A stretch of DNA of 64,000 nt, from NCBI RefSeq assembly GCF_013409065.1, contig NZ_JACBZP010000001.1:1922001-1986000 (forward strand). Reading direction: 5' to 3'. Shown here piece after piece: positions 16,595 to 23,529 of the stretch. How positions within the stretch are numbered: the first letter of the stretch is position 1; every line of letters starts with the position of its first letter. Source of the stretch: Spelaeicoccus albus (GTDB taxonomy: Bacteria; Actinomycetota; Actinomycetes; Actinomycetales; Brevibacteriaceae). The notes beneath the pieces are model-generated. The model worked only from the letters and a program-made list of their open reading frames with translations. It had not been told where the DNA came from and did not search any database. Both the position numbers and the translations under genes were made by a program.

Positions 16595-17650
16595 TTACGG
16601 GACAGCAACGGTGTGCAGGCGTTCGATGAGCGCGATGACTGCGACAGCGTCCTCCGGGTCGACTGGCGCGGGTCCGTCGCGAAGGATCCAGTCGGCAACT
16701 GCCTCGTAATAGCCTGCATAGTCGCCGGCCAGAGTCGGAACGGGCTCCGAGACGGCGTCGGTGCCGAGGACTCCGTAGTTCTGCGGAGCGATTTCTGCGA
16801 AGCCCACATCGCCGGGTCGCTTTCCCGACTTAAGCTGCGCCTCCTGCGGATCCAAGCCCCACGAAGTATATCCACTGGTCGGCGTCAGAACTCGATAACG
16901 CGGCCCCACCTGCGCTGCGAGCGTATTCATCCACAAGTGCGAGATCGTGCCGGTAGCGTGGCGTAACGCGACGAACGCGTCGTCCGGCGCCACTGCCCCC
17001 TTGCGCCGCGAGGCCAGTTCGATATAGGGGGCGGCAGAGACTTCGAGGGGTCCGAAAAGTTCGATCGCCTGGTCTATTAGATGGGAGCCGATATCGAAAA
17101 GGACGCCACCGCCGTTCGTCATCCGGGTCGCGGTCTTCCAGGAGTGTCTCGGGGCCGGATTATAGACCTCGAAACGCGACTCGAAACGGCTAACACCGGT
17201 CAACCGTCCGCTCTGAAGAAGCGACTTGAGTGTGAGAAAGTCGCCGTCGCGACGGCGGTTTTGAAAGACCGTCAACCGTCGGCCGGCGTCTCGGGCGGCG
17301 GCGATCAAATCGCGGCCCTCGTCGGATGTGGTGGTGAACGGCTTATCGACAATGACGTCGAGTCCGGACGCCAGAGTCTCGGTAGCCAACGTCGCGTGGG
17401 TCTCGGGCGGACTCCCCACAATAACCAAATCGAATTCACGCGCACGTGCAAAGAGTTCGTCGGCGCCGGCGATGATTTCGGTGTTGGGGTACTCATTGCG
17501 TACTTGGGCACTGCGATCAGTACTCGAGGTTACGACCGCGGCCAGCTCGAATTCCGGGCTTCGCTCGATGAACGGTGCATGAAAGTAGTGCCCGGACGTT
17601 CCAAACCCGATCACTGCAGTCCGGATACGCCGATTGTCTTCTGAGGACAT
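16595..17650 (-). CDS. Gfo/Idh/MocA-family NAD(P)-dependent sugar oxidoreductase
   Basis: 351 aa from ATG 17650 (TGGAAA upstream); longer starts enter the operator at 17693-17706. Rossmann domain AVIGFGTSGHYFHAPFIE, the conserved Lys in DVIVDKPFTTTSDEG, and the C-terminal substrate-domain stretch NGGGVLFDIGSHLIDQAIEL. Family members oxidise a sugar or inositol hydroxyl; the ligand is unknown here. It carries a TGGGATCGATCTCA site 43 bp before its start, the same as the importer 2 control sites, which places it in the regulator 2 regulon by inference. Confidence 0.82.
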   Translation of the reverse strand: MSSEDNRRIRTAVIGFGTSGHYFHAPFIERSPEFELAAVVTSSTDRSAQVRNEYPNTEIIAGADELFARAREFDLVIVGSPPETHATLATETLASGLDVIVDKPFTTTSDEGRDLIAAARDAGRRLTVFQNRRRDGDFLTLKSLLQSGRLTGVSRFESRFEVYNPAPRHSWKTATRMTNGGGVLFDIGSHLIDQAIELFGPLEVSAAPYIELASRRKGAVAPDDAFVALRHATGTISHLWMNTLAAQVGPRYRVLTPTSGYTSWGLDPQEAQLKSGKRPGDVGFAEIAPQNYGVLGTDAVSEPVPTLAGDYAGYYEAVADWILRDGPAPVDPEDAVAVIALIERLHTVAVP

Positions 17651-17692
17651 GTTATTTTCCATTCTGCGCCGAAATTTGCTGACTTTTTCTAC

Positions 17693-17706
17693 TGGGATCG
17701 ATCTCA
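17693..17706. promoter_or_regulatory. LacI-type operator, TGGGATCGATCTCA
   Basis: Third member of the TGRGATCGATCYCA set, 43 bp upstream of the Gfo/Idh start and more than 2 kb from the regulator gene. Differs from the perfect site at 14053 by one base. Confidence 0.68.
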
Positions 17707-18080
17707 TTCTAAGTCACCGAATCACGATGCCCAAGGGCGACATACCAGCCTCTTCGGATGCCAGCTCAGTATGTGGGATTGCAAGGTGAAGCCTGCGGAA
17801 TGATGGTGCTTGGAGCCGAGGATGGCTTTGTTGGAAATGGTCGGCGGTGTCCGCTGGAAACCGAATTTGCCGGTATTCGGGTTGTTCGCGACCTCGACGA
17901 TGCTCAAGCCGCCGGTCGGAATCGGCTCTCTGGCCGCGGGACTTGGACCCGGAACCCATTGTTAAAGGCAGCCCGATTTTCAGCAGCTGTCGAGACTTTG
18001 CACGAACGCGTTACTTCCCTGCAACCCGCGGGTTGTAGAGCGGTCACGGCAGCTTTCATCCGCATGCCCGGATAGATGCG

Positions 18081-18113
18081 TTTTTTCAACGAAAATGCGG
18101 AGTAAATACGGGC
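18081..18113 (-). repeat. Dispersed repeat, copy A (inverted)
   Basis: Read on the minus strand: CCCGTATTTACTCCGCATTT then TCGTTGAAAAAA. It aligns with copies B (18730) and C (20145) over about 33 bp with a few mismatches. The block-like form (CCCCGTA-TTTA-CCCCGTA) is not coding and has no hairpin. Confidence 0.6.
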
Positions 18114-18729
18114 TTGAGCGCCACTTGAACACCCTGCCGTCAGTCGGGAATGACTGCGCCCGGGGAGGCAGAATCATCGAGCCTTTGCAGGGGGTACTCC
18201 CACATGTTTGCTGCCCAATGCCCAACTTAAACGTTGCCGGCTGCGACCTCGCAGCGAGGGATGTGACGTTGCGGTGCGTTTCGAGCTGGTCAGCACATCG
18301 ACGCTTTAGCTTGCGTGATCCCCTAGCCCGTATCTGACTTTTACTCTGTCCGGATCAGGTCCTCGATGCGCGAATCCGGCGCGTCGTTCACATCCACGTT
18401 ATGTAGACCCCGAATGTTGGGCGTGCTTCTATTAGCGATCCGCCACCGCCAGACCAGTCCCGGTGACTACACCCCCGGATCATGAACGACTGGGGGTAAC
18501 AATCATGCCGGGACCGGTTGGCTACCTGTCCTCAATCATCGCTCAATCAAGGACCACGAAAAAGATAACGGGGCATTCCGTTTTTCGCGAGTGGCGGGCG
18601 ATGCGCGGCTGTATTGAAATAATTCAGGTGAGTCGACACTTCGCTCGGGCCGAAGCTGCGCGGATGCGCGTCCAAACTTATATCTACCTATACTCGCCGA
18701 TGCGACTCGAATGCAGAGCGCCGCGGCGC

Positions 18730-18770
18730 ACCCCGTATTTACCCCGTACTTTGGTTGAAAAATGGCCCGT
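18730..18770 (+). repeat. Dispersed repeat, copy B
   Basis: ACCCCGTATTTACCCCGTAC followed by TTTGGTTGAAAAATGGCCCG. Its first 22 bp are identical to copy C. It lies 290 bp before the CHAT start, and with copy C it brackets the CHAT gene as a direct repeat. Confidence 0.7.
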
Positions 18771-19020
18771 ATTTGGCGCAAACCGATGCAACGCGCTGAC
18801 CCCGCCCCATCCGCGTAATTCGGGGAGAATTGACGGTTCATGCACACAGCTTACGGCTATCGAAAAATGCTTAAACCATATCTGTTCAGTGTGGGTTCGA
18901 GTCGTGCTTAGGCAAGGCTGTGACCAACTCAGGCTATTTGATCCGCTTACGTCAGTGCTGACCGGTACTGTATCCACGACCGCCACGACTGACGTGGGTA
19001 TGAAGTTGAGGAGGCACGCC

Positions 19021-20109
19021 ATGACTCGCAGTGACCAGATTAAATCAGAGATAGGACGACTGGATGGCTCGATCGCAGCCCTGAGGAAGGAACTGGCGAG
19101 GCAGCAAAAGAAAGCCGACGACGCGGCAGCGAAGGCTCGCCATGAGCGTGACCGAGCACATAAGACGAAAAGTGATTCGACTAAACGTTCCGCAATGGCG
19201 ACGGCGGAAAGGAAAGACAAGGAAGCATCCACGGGGATGAAGAAGGTTGGCGACATCAGCGTCAAAATCGCTGCGAAAGAGAAGTCGGTCAATGCTAAGC
19301 GGACCTCGCTGGCCGCGGCTGAACGGAGCGAGCAGAGAACGAAGGACCACGAGGACGATCGTCGCCGGCGGAAGGAGAAGAGCCATGCGCAGGAGATCGC
19401 CAGGTTGAGTCATCCTCCCGCGCGCGTGCGCTTCGTGGAGGTGCAACCACCGGACCCCGAACCATTGCGGGTGCTCTATCTCACGGCAAATCCACACGCC
19501 ACCGAGACCACTGTAGAGCACCCGGATGGGACGGTTGAGACGAACGGCGTCTGGCTTCGGGTTGACCAGGAAGTCCGTAAGGTCAACCAGGCGCTAAAGA
19601 AGTCGAAGTTTCGGGATCTGGTGACCGTCGAGCATCTGCCCGCTGCTACGGGCCAGGACCTGATGGACGGCCTGAACGATCATCGCCCGCATGTTGTCCA
19701 TTTCTCGGGTCATGCGTCTGAGCTGGGCGTCCTGCTGGAGGACGACGAAGGATCCCGGGACGGTAACGGGATGGAGTTTGCGCTTTTGGCGCGTGTCCTG
19801 GGGGCGACTGACGAGCCGCCACGCTTAGTTGTCTTGAACGCCTGTGAAAGTCTTGAAGGGGCCGGTGACCTCTTGAGGACCGTGCCGACCATCATTGGAA
19901 TGTCGGAATCGATTAGCGACCTTGCTGCCATGAACTTCGCCACTCAGTTCTATGCCGCCATCGCCTCCGCACAATCAGTCGCCTCGGCGGTCGAACAAGC
20001 GAAGACGCAAATGCAGATGGCGATGCTTGAAGACTTCGATCTACCTGAAATCCGCACACGGGAGGGTGTGGACGGGCACTCCCTCGTGCTGGTCAATCCT
20101 TCTGAATGA
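19021..20109 (+). CDS. Coiled-coil CHAT-domain (caspase-like) protein
   Basis: 362 aa from ATG 19021, with GAGGAGGC 5-7 nt upstream. Residues 1-130 are Lys/Arg/Glu/Ala-rich and predicted coiled coil. Residues about 148-360 form a CHAT domain: LRVLYLTANP, then VDQEVRKVNQAL, then HVVHFSGHASELG with the likely catalytic His231, and LVVLNACESLEGAG with Cys275. IIGMSESISDLAAMNFATQF follows as in CHAT families. CHAT proteins are clan CD cysteine proteases; characterised bacterial ones act in defence (bacterial gasdermin activation, Craspase). No partner (gasdermin, TPR-CHAT, nuclease) is visible next to it. It sits alone between direct repeats in gene-poor DNA, which suggests horizontal acquisition. 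Function unproven. Confidence 0.8.
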   Translation: MTRSDQIKSEIGRLDGSIAALRKELARQQKKADDAAAKARHERDRAHKTKSDSTKRSAMATAERKDKEASTGMKKVGDISVKIAAKEKSVNAKRTSLAAAERSEQRTKDHEDDRRRRKEKSHAQEIARLSHPPARVRFVEVQPPDPEPLRVLYLTANPHATETTVEHPDGTVETNGVWLRVDQEVRKVNQALKKSKFRDLVTVEHLPAATGQDLMDGLNDHRPHVVHFSGHASELGVLLEDDEGSRDGNGMEFALLARVLGATDEPPRLVVLNACESLEGAGDLLRTVPTIIGMSESISDLAAMNFATQFYAAIASAQSVASAVEQAKTQMQMAMLEDFDLPEIRTREGVDGHSLVLVNPSE

Positions 20110-20144
20110 ACCTAGAGGCCAGCGCGATGGCGTACTTAACGTCG

Positions 20145-20185
20145 ACCCCGTATTTACCCCGTACTTAAATTGAAAAGCCGGCCGC
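20145..20185 (+). repeat. Dispersed repeat, copy C
   Basis: ACCCCGTATTTACCCCGTAC then TTAAATTGAAAAGCCGGCCG. Identical to copy B for 22 bp and similar beyond (TTGAAAA shared). It is 36 bp after the CHAT stop and about 110 bp before the tRNA remnant. Confidence 0.7.
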
Positions 20186-20295
20186 ATCTGGAGCAAAACG
20201 TTGTAAAGCAGCAAACCACTCCATGCGCGCCGTTGCAAGGAAGTAGGGGGCTAACGCAAGCCGCAAACGAACGGCACAAAATGCCTGATCCAGAA

Positions 20296-20329
20296 CAGAA
20301 GGTTGGGGGTTCGAATCCCTCCAGGGGCC
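20296..20329 (+). repeat. tRNA 3'-end fragment, probable attachment-site remnant
   Basis: CAGAAGGTTGGGGGTTCGAA then TCCCTCCAGGGGCC: a full T-arm (GGGGG/TTCGAAT/CCCTC) with the 3' acceptor strand, as in actinobacterial tRNA-Arg genes. The 5' half (a GCCCCTG acceptor strand, D-arm and anticodon stem) is absent upstream, so this is not a functional tRNA. Integrases that target the 3' end of a tRNA leave exactly this kind of duplicate at the distal end of an island. Confidence 0.65.
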
Positions 20330-20596
20330 CTTTCGTAACTGTCTTGAGGCCTCACAGGTACACGCCGACGGCGGCACGCAGCGGGACGACTTCCACGTCG
20401 TCGCCATCGTGGACACCGGGCAGGGCCATGCGCGCGTCGACCGAGGGTTGCCGGCTGGGACCGCGCACGGATGTTTGGACCCTGTCGGGTGCAGTCCATT
20501 GGTGGGACCAGCGTCGAGTTGCAATTCGGTGATTATCGCGACGCGCGCCATCACGCCGATACCTTGGGACACGCGCCGGCGACGTCCCCACTCGTT

Positions 20597-21343
20597 CTAC
20601 GCGGCGTAGCCGCCGTCGATCCTTAGTACTGCGCCGGTGACGTACGAGGCCTGTGGGCTAACGAGGAAGGCCACGCCTGCGGCGATCTCCTCCGGTCTGC
20701 CGTAACGTCCCATCGCTGTTGTGGGCAGGAAAACCTGCGCGGCCGGACCGTCTGCAGGGTTCATCTCGGTGTCGATGAACCCTGGCTCGATGACGTTGAC
20801 CGTGATGCCCCGATGGGCCAGGTCGCGCGCCGCGCCACGACTATAGCCCTCAAGGGCCGCCTTGGTGCCGGCGTAGTCGGTCAGTCCCGGGAAGCCAACC
20901 CGCGTCGCCACGCCCGAGGTGATGCTGACGATCCGACCCCCTTCGGGCATGAGCGGGAATGCGGCCCGGATCGCGGCGACCACGCTGGTGTAGTTCACGG
21001 CCAGCTGGCGGTCGACGGCGGAAGCGTCGTCCGACTCCGAGTCGATCGGTCCGCGGACGCTGATACCCGCGTTGTTGACGAGGACGTCCAGCCTGCCGAA
21101 GCGCTGTGCGACGCTGTTGATCAGACCGACAGCCTGCCTAGCGTCCGCCTGGTCGGCGCGGAAGGCCGCCGCGCGCACCCCCTTCGCCTCCATCTCGGCG
21201 ACTATGGCCTCGGCTCGGTCGGTGGAGGAGGAGTAGCTGATTGCGACATTGGCGCCTTCCTCGGCCAGTGCCAGTGCAGTCGCTGCCCCCACGCCCCGGG
21301 ACCCGCCAGTTACGATCGCCACCTTGTTGTCCAGCTTGCTCAT
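20597..21343 (-). CDS. SDR-family NAD(P)-dependent oxidoreductase
   Basis: 248 aa from ATG 21343. Classical short-chain dehydrogenase: cofactor motif VTGGSRGVGAATAL, NNAGIS, catalytic Ser in SITSGVATRVG and the YxxxK pair in LTDYAGTKAALEGYS; C-terminus YVTGAVLRIDGGYAA. FabG-like, but such stand-alone copies beside a TetR gene usually act on small carbonyl compounds. Divergent from the TetR gene at 21444 across a double operator, so the TetR protein very likely controls it. Substrate unknown. Confidence 0.87.
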   Translation of the reverse strand: MSKLDNKVAIVTGGSRGVGAATALALAEEGANVAISYSSSTDRAEAIVAEMEAKGVRAAAFRADQADARQAVGLINSVAQRFGRLDVLVNNAGISVRGPIDSESDDASAVDRQLAVNYTSVVAAIRAAFPLMPEGGRIVSITSGVATRVGFPGLTDYAGTKAALEGYSRGAARDLAHRGITVNVIEPGFIDTEMNPADGPAAQVFLPTTAMGRYGRPEEIAAGVAFLVSPQASYVTGAVLRIDGGYAA

Positions 21344-21377
21344 GTGCATCCCATCACTAGGTTCGGCGTCAAGAGAG

Positions 21378-21427
21378 TTCTTGACCGTTCGGTCCAGAAT
21401 AGAAATTCTGGACTGAACAGTCAAGAA
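21378..21427. promoter_or_regulatory. Double TetR-type operator in the SDR/TetR divergent region
   Basis: A 50-bp imperfect inverted repeat (23-bp arms, 3 mismatches, 4-bp spacer). Each arm contains its own perfect 12-bp palindrome: GACCGTTCGGTC (21383-21394) and GACTGAACAGTC (21411-21422), 28 bp apart. Two nested dyads suggest two TetR dimers binding on successive helical turns. Confidence 0.7.
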
Positions 21428-21443
21428 CCGCTAGTCTGGGTGC

Positions 21444-22055
21444 ATGGCACGTCCGCGAGCGTTCGACGAGGAGTCGGTGGTCAGCGCCGTCCGGGACCAG
21501 TTCTGGGACGCGGGCTACGCCGCGACCTCGGTCGAGGACCTGATGCGCGTGAGCGGGCTGGGCAAGGGCAGTCTCTATGCGGCCTATGGCGACAAGCACC
21601 AACTCTTCCTCCGAGCCCTGCAGGACTACACCGACACCAGCCACGACTTCCTTCGTCGGGCGCTCACCGAAGCACGCCGGGCCATTGACGCGCTGCGCAT
21701 GCTCCTTGAGGCACCGATCGGCGATCACGCCCGCCGCCCGGCTGACAGCGGTGTGCGACGCGGTTGCCTGCTGGCCAACAGCACCTGTGAGCTCGGCAAT
21801 TCCGATGCGGACGTTCTCGCCCACGCCCGTCGCGCGTACGAGACGTCCACTGCACTAATCAGTAACTGCGTCGATCGGGCCCAACGCGAAGGCGACGTCC
21901 CTGCCGATGCGGATCCGGTCCTCCTCGCGCGTGCACTCCTGGCCGCGCAACAAGGGATCGTCTTCATGGGCCGAACCGGAATGGACACCGCTACTCTCAC
22001 CGCTACCGCACGATCACTTGCGACTCAGCTCCTGCCGGACCATTCCGCGGACTAA
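21444..22055 (+). CDS. TetR-family transcriptional regulator
   Basis: 203 aa. N-terminal HTH: ARPRAFDEESVVSAVRDQFW, then GYAATSVEDLMRVSGLGKGS and LYAAYGDKHQLF, typical of TetR/AcrR. The C-terminal part has the TetR_C shape with RRGCLLANSTCELG. Divergent from the SDR gene; together they form a local sensor-enzyme pair. The ATG at 21444 has only a weak ribosome site. Confidence 0.88.
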   Translation: MARPRAFDEESVVSAVRDQFWDAGYAATSVEDLMRVSGLGKGSLYAAYGDKHQLFLRALQDYTDTSHDFLRRALTEARRAIDALRMLLEAPIGDHARRPADSGVRRGCLLANSTCELGNSDADVLAHARRAYETSTALISNCVDRAQREGDVPADADPVLLARALLAAQQGIVFMGRTGMDTATLTATARSLATQLLPDHSAD

Positions 22056-22080
22056 CCATTCCTACCCAGTCCGGCCCGTC

Positions 22081-22135
22081 GAGTGGTGGCGAATGGTGGC
22101 AAAATCGCCGATTTTGCCACCATTCGCCACCACTC
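22081..22135. repeat. 55-bp near-perfect palindrome (REP-like)
   Basis: Arms of 27 bp, GAGTGGTGGCGAATGGTGGC-AAAATCG and its exact complement, with a single C at the centre. It follows the TetR stop (22055), between genes that converge here, and ends exactly where the IS110-family element begins. The right-arm segment CCATTCGCCACCACTC recurs at 23486-23501 beyond the element. It could act as a bidirectional terminator or be a REP-type element. Confidence 0.8.
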
Positions 22136-22408
22136 CTTTACTGGTGTGTGGCTGGCCTGGTTGTTAGCTGGCAGGCTGGTAACTGGTCTCTTGTGGCGTG
22201 TCTCTCCACCACTCGGCCCCTCTGTTGAGGTGTCTTTGCGTCGACTTGACCACGATAAGAGGCCGGTGCCGGCCTGACCGTGTCGAAGGCTTGATAGAAG
22301 TATGCCCACCCCGTATGTGGGGGTGTGGCCCTTAAAGGAGATGCCTCCACACACTATTTCCAGACCGGCACCGTGACAGTCACGAACCGTGAAGGAGACG
22401 TAACCATC
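22136..22408 (+). ncRNA. Candidate bridge RNA region of the IS110-family element
   Basis: IS110-group elements encode a bridge RNA in the non-coding segment before the recombinase. This 273-bp segment has several stem-loops, e.g. GGCCGG-TG-CCGGCC (22261-22274) and CACCCC/GGGGGTG near 22306-22326. It holds CCACCACTCGGC (22206-22217), a 12-nt match to the rebuilt insertion target, as a target guide would, and GCGTCGAC (22238-22245), complementary to GTCGACGC at the right end (23468-23475), a possible donor guide. RNA ends and fold are not determined. Confidence 0.5.
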
Positions 22409-23452
22409 ATGACTATCGTCGCAGACACCTACGATCATGTCATCGGCGTGGACACCCACGCCCGCACGCACACCTATGCCCTCGTCAACGCCCGCACCGG
22501 CGGCATTGAGAAAACGAAAACGTTCCCGACCCACCCGGCCGGACTAGCCCGAGCCCTGACCTGGATCAGCCAAGTCACCGGCACCGTGTTGATCGCCTGC
22601 GAGGGAACCGGCTCCTACGGGCGCCAACTGGCCCTCCTGCTGGCCGACGCCGGCCTGCAAGTGACCGAAGTGCGCCCACCAGCCAAAACCAGCCGAGTCG
22701 GTACCGGTAAGACCGACAACATCGACGCCCGCACCGCTGCCCGCGGGATTCTGGGCACCGACACCGACCAGCTCATCACACCCCGCGCGCCAGGCGCCCG
22801 CCACGCCCTGGCAGTGCTCCTCGCCGCCCGCCTACGCCTCGACGCCCACCGCACCCGGCTGAAAAACTCACTCACCGCGCTATGCCGCGACACCAACCTC
22901 GGCATCGACGCCCGCACCGGCATCACCAACGCTCAAATCACCACCATCGCCGCCTGGCGAACCCGAACCACCGACGACCTCGACACCACCACCTGCCGCG
23001 ACGAAGCCCGCCGCATAGCCAAAGAAATCCACCACCTCACCGCCGAACTCGCCGCCAACCGAGAACGCCTGGCCACCATCATCACCGACACCACGCCAGC
23101 CCTCCTCGACATCAACGGCGTCGGCCCCATCAACGGCGCGAAAATCCTCAACGCCTACTCCCACCACGGCCGCATCCGCACCGAAGCCGCATTCGCCAAA
23201 CTCGCCGGCACCGCCCCATTACCAGCATCCTCCGGCAACACCACCCGACACCGGCTATCACGCTACGGCGACCGGCAACTCAACTCAGCACTCCACCGCA
23301 TCGCCATGACCCGACTCGCCCACGACCCCGCCACCCAGGCATACCGCGACAAACGCACCACCCACGACGCCAGCAACCGCGACATCCACCGAAGCCTCAA
23401 ACGCTACATAGCCCGAGAAATCTACCGAAACCTCGAACACATCACCGCTTGA
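22409..23452 (+). CDS. IS110-family transposase (DEDD recombinase)
   Basis: 347 aa from ATG 22409 with GAAGGAG upstream. N-terminal RuvC-like domain: YDHVIGVDTHARTHTYALVN with the first Asp, IACEGTGSYGRQLALLLADA with Glu, and TGKTDNIDARTAARG with the Asp pair. C-terminal transposase_20 domain: LLDINGVGPINGAKILNAYS and KLAGTAPLPASSGNTTRHRL, with the Ser used in catalysis in this family probably in the PASSGN segment. Appears full length and intact, so the element may be active. The base composition is strongly C-rich at third positions, unlike its neighbours. Confidence 0.93.
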   Translation: MTIVADTYDHVIGVDTHARTHTYALVNARTGGIEKTKTFPTHPAGLARALTWISQVTGTVLIACEGTGSYGRQLALLLADAGLQVTEVRPPAKTSRVGTGKTDNIDARTAARGILGTDTDQLITPRAPGARHALAVLLAARLRLDAHRTRLKNSLTALCRDTNLGIDARTGITNAQITTIAAWRTRTTDDLDTTTCRDEARRIAKEIHHLTAELAANRERLATIITDTTPALLDINGVGPINGAKILNAYSHHGRIRTEAAFAKLAGTAPLPASSGNTTRHRLSRYGDRQLNSALHRIAMTRLAHDPATQAYRDKRTTHDASNRDIHRSLKRYIAREIYRNLEHITA

Positions 23453-23529
23453 CACAACCATAGAAGTGTCGACGCGGCGGTAAAGCCATTCGCCACCACT
23501 CGGCGGAAGGGTCAGCGGTGCCGGGCTAC

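Larger units (their letters stand above)
17651..19020. other. Gene-poor 1.37-kb stretch at the left side of the CHAT island
   Basis: No reading frame here has a recognisable product or sound start. It holds the operator at 17693-17706, two copies of a dispersed repeat (18081-18113 inverted and 18730-18770 direct) and short degenerate frames on both strands that look like decayed sequence. The long frame beginning at 18463 is only an upstream extension of the CHAT gene: its first 186 codons have no ribosome site and no family match. Such mosaic, gene-poor DNA is typical of integration hot spots. Confidence 0.55.
20110..20596. other. Gene-poor stretch with repeat copy C and a tRNA 3' remnant
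   Basis: 487 bp between the CHAT gene and the SDR gene. It contains repeat copy C (20145-20185) and a tRNA 3'-end fragment (20296-20329). A short minus-strand frame ending at 20352 finishes in MALPGVHDGDDVEVVPLRAA and could be the tail of a lost gene, but no start or family is recognisable. Nothing else seen. Confidence 0.5.
22136..23474 (+). mobile_element. IS110-family insertion sequence (about 1.34 kb)
   Basis: Ends inferred by joining flanks: left flank ending ...TTCGCCACCACTC (22135) plus right flank starting CGGCGG (23475) rebuilds TTCGCCACCACTCGGCGG, sharing one C; an intact copy of that sequence exists at 23489-23506. No terminal inverted repeats are evident, as expected for IS110. 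It contains one DEDD transposase gene and a roughly 270-bp 5' non-coding segment. It is inserted at the edge of a long palindrome, a habit known for IS110 elements that target REP sequences. The exact ends remain uncertain by 1-2 bp. Confidence 0.72.

Noticed and set aside
17714-18075. Short open frames on both strands after the Gfo/Idh gene
   Set aside because: No ribosome sites, no recognisable products, and they overlap each other; treated as decayed or non-coding.
18885-18915. tRNA-like GTGGGTTCGAGTC near 18.9 kb
   Set aside because: The T-stem does not pair properly and no acceptor, D-arm or anticodon stem surrounds it.
18463-19020. Long in-frame N-terminal extension of the CHAT gene (186 codons)
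   Set aside because: No ribosome site, no recognisable domain, and it reads through repeat copy B; the ATG at 19021 has a strong AGGAGG site.
20352-20450. Possible C-terminal gene remnant on the minus strand
   Set aside because: About 30 residues look protein-like, but no start, family or upstream continuation can be found.
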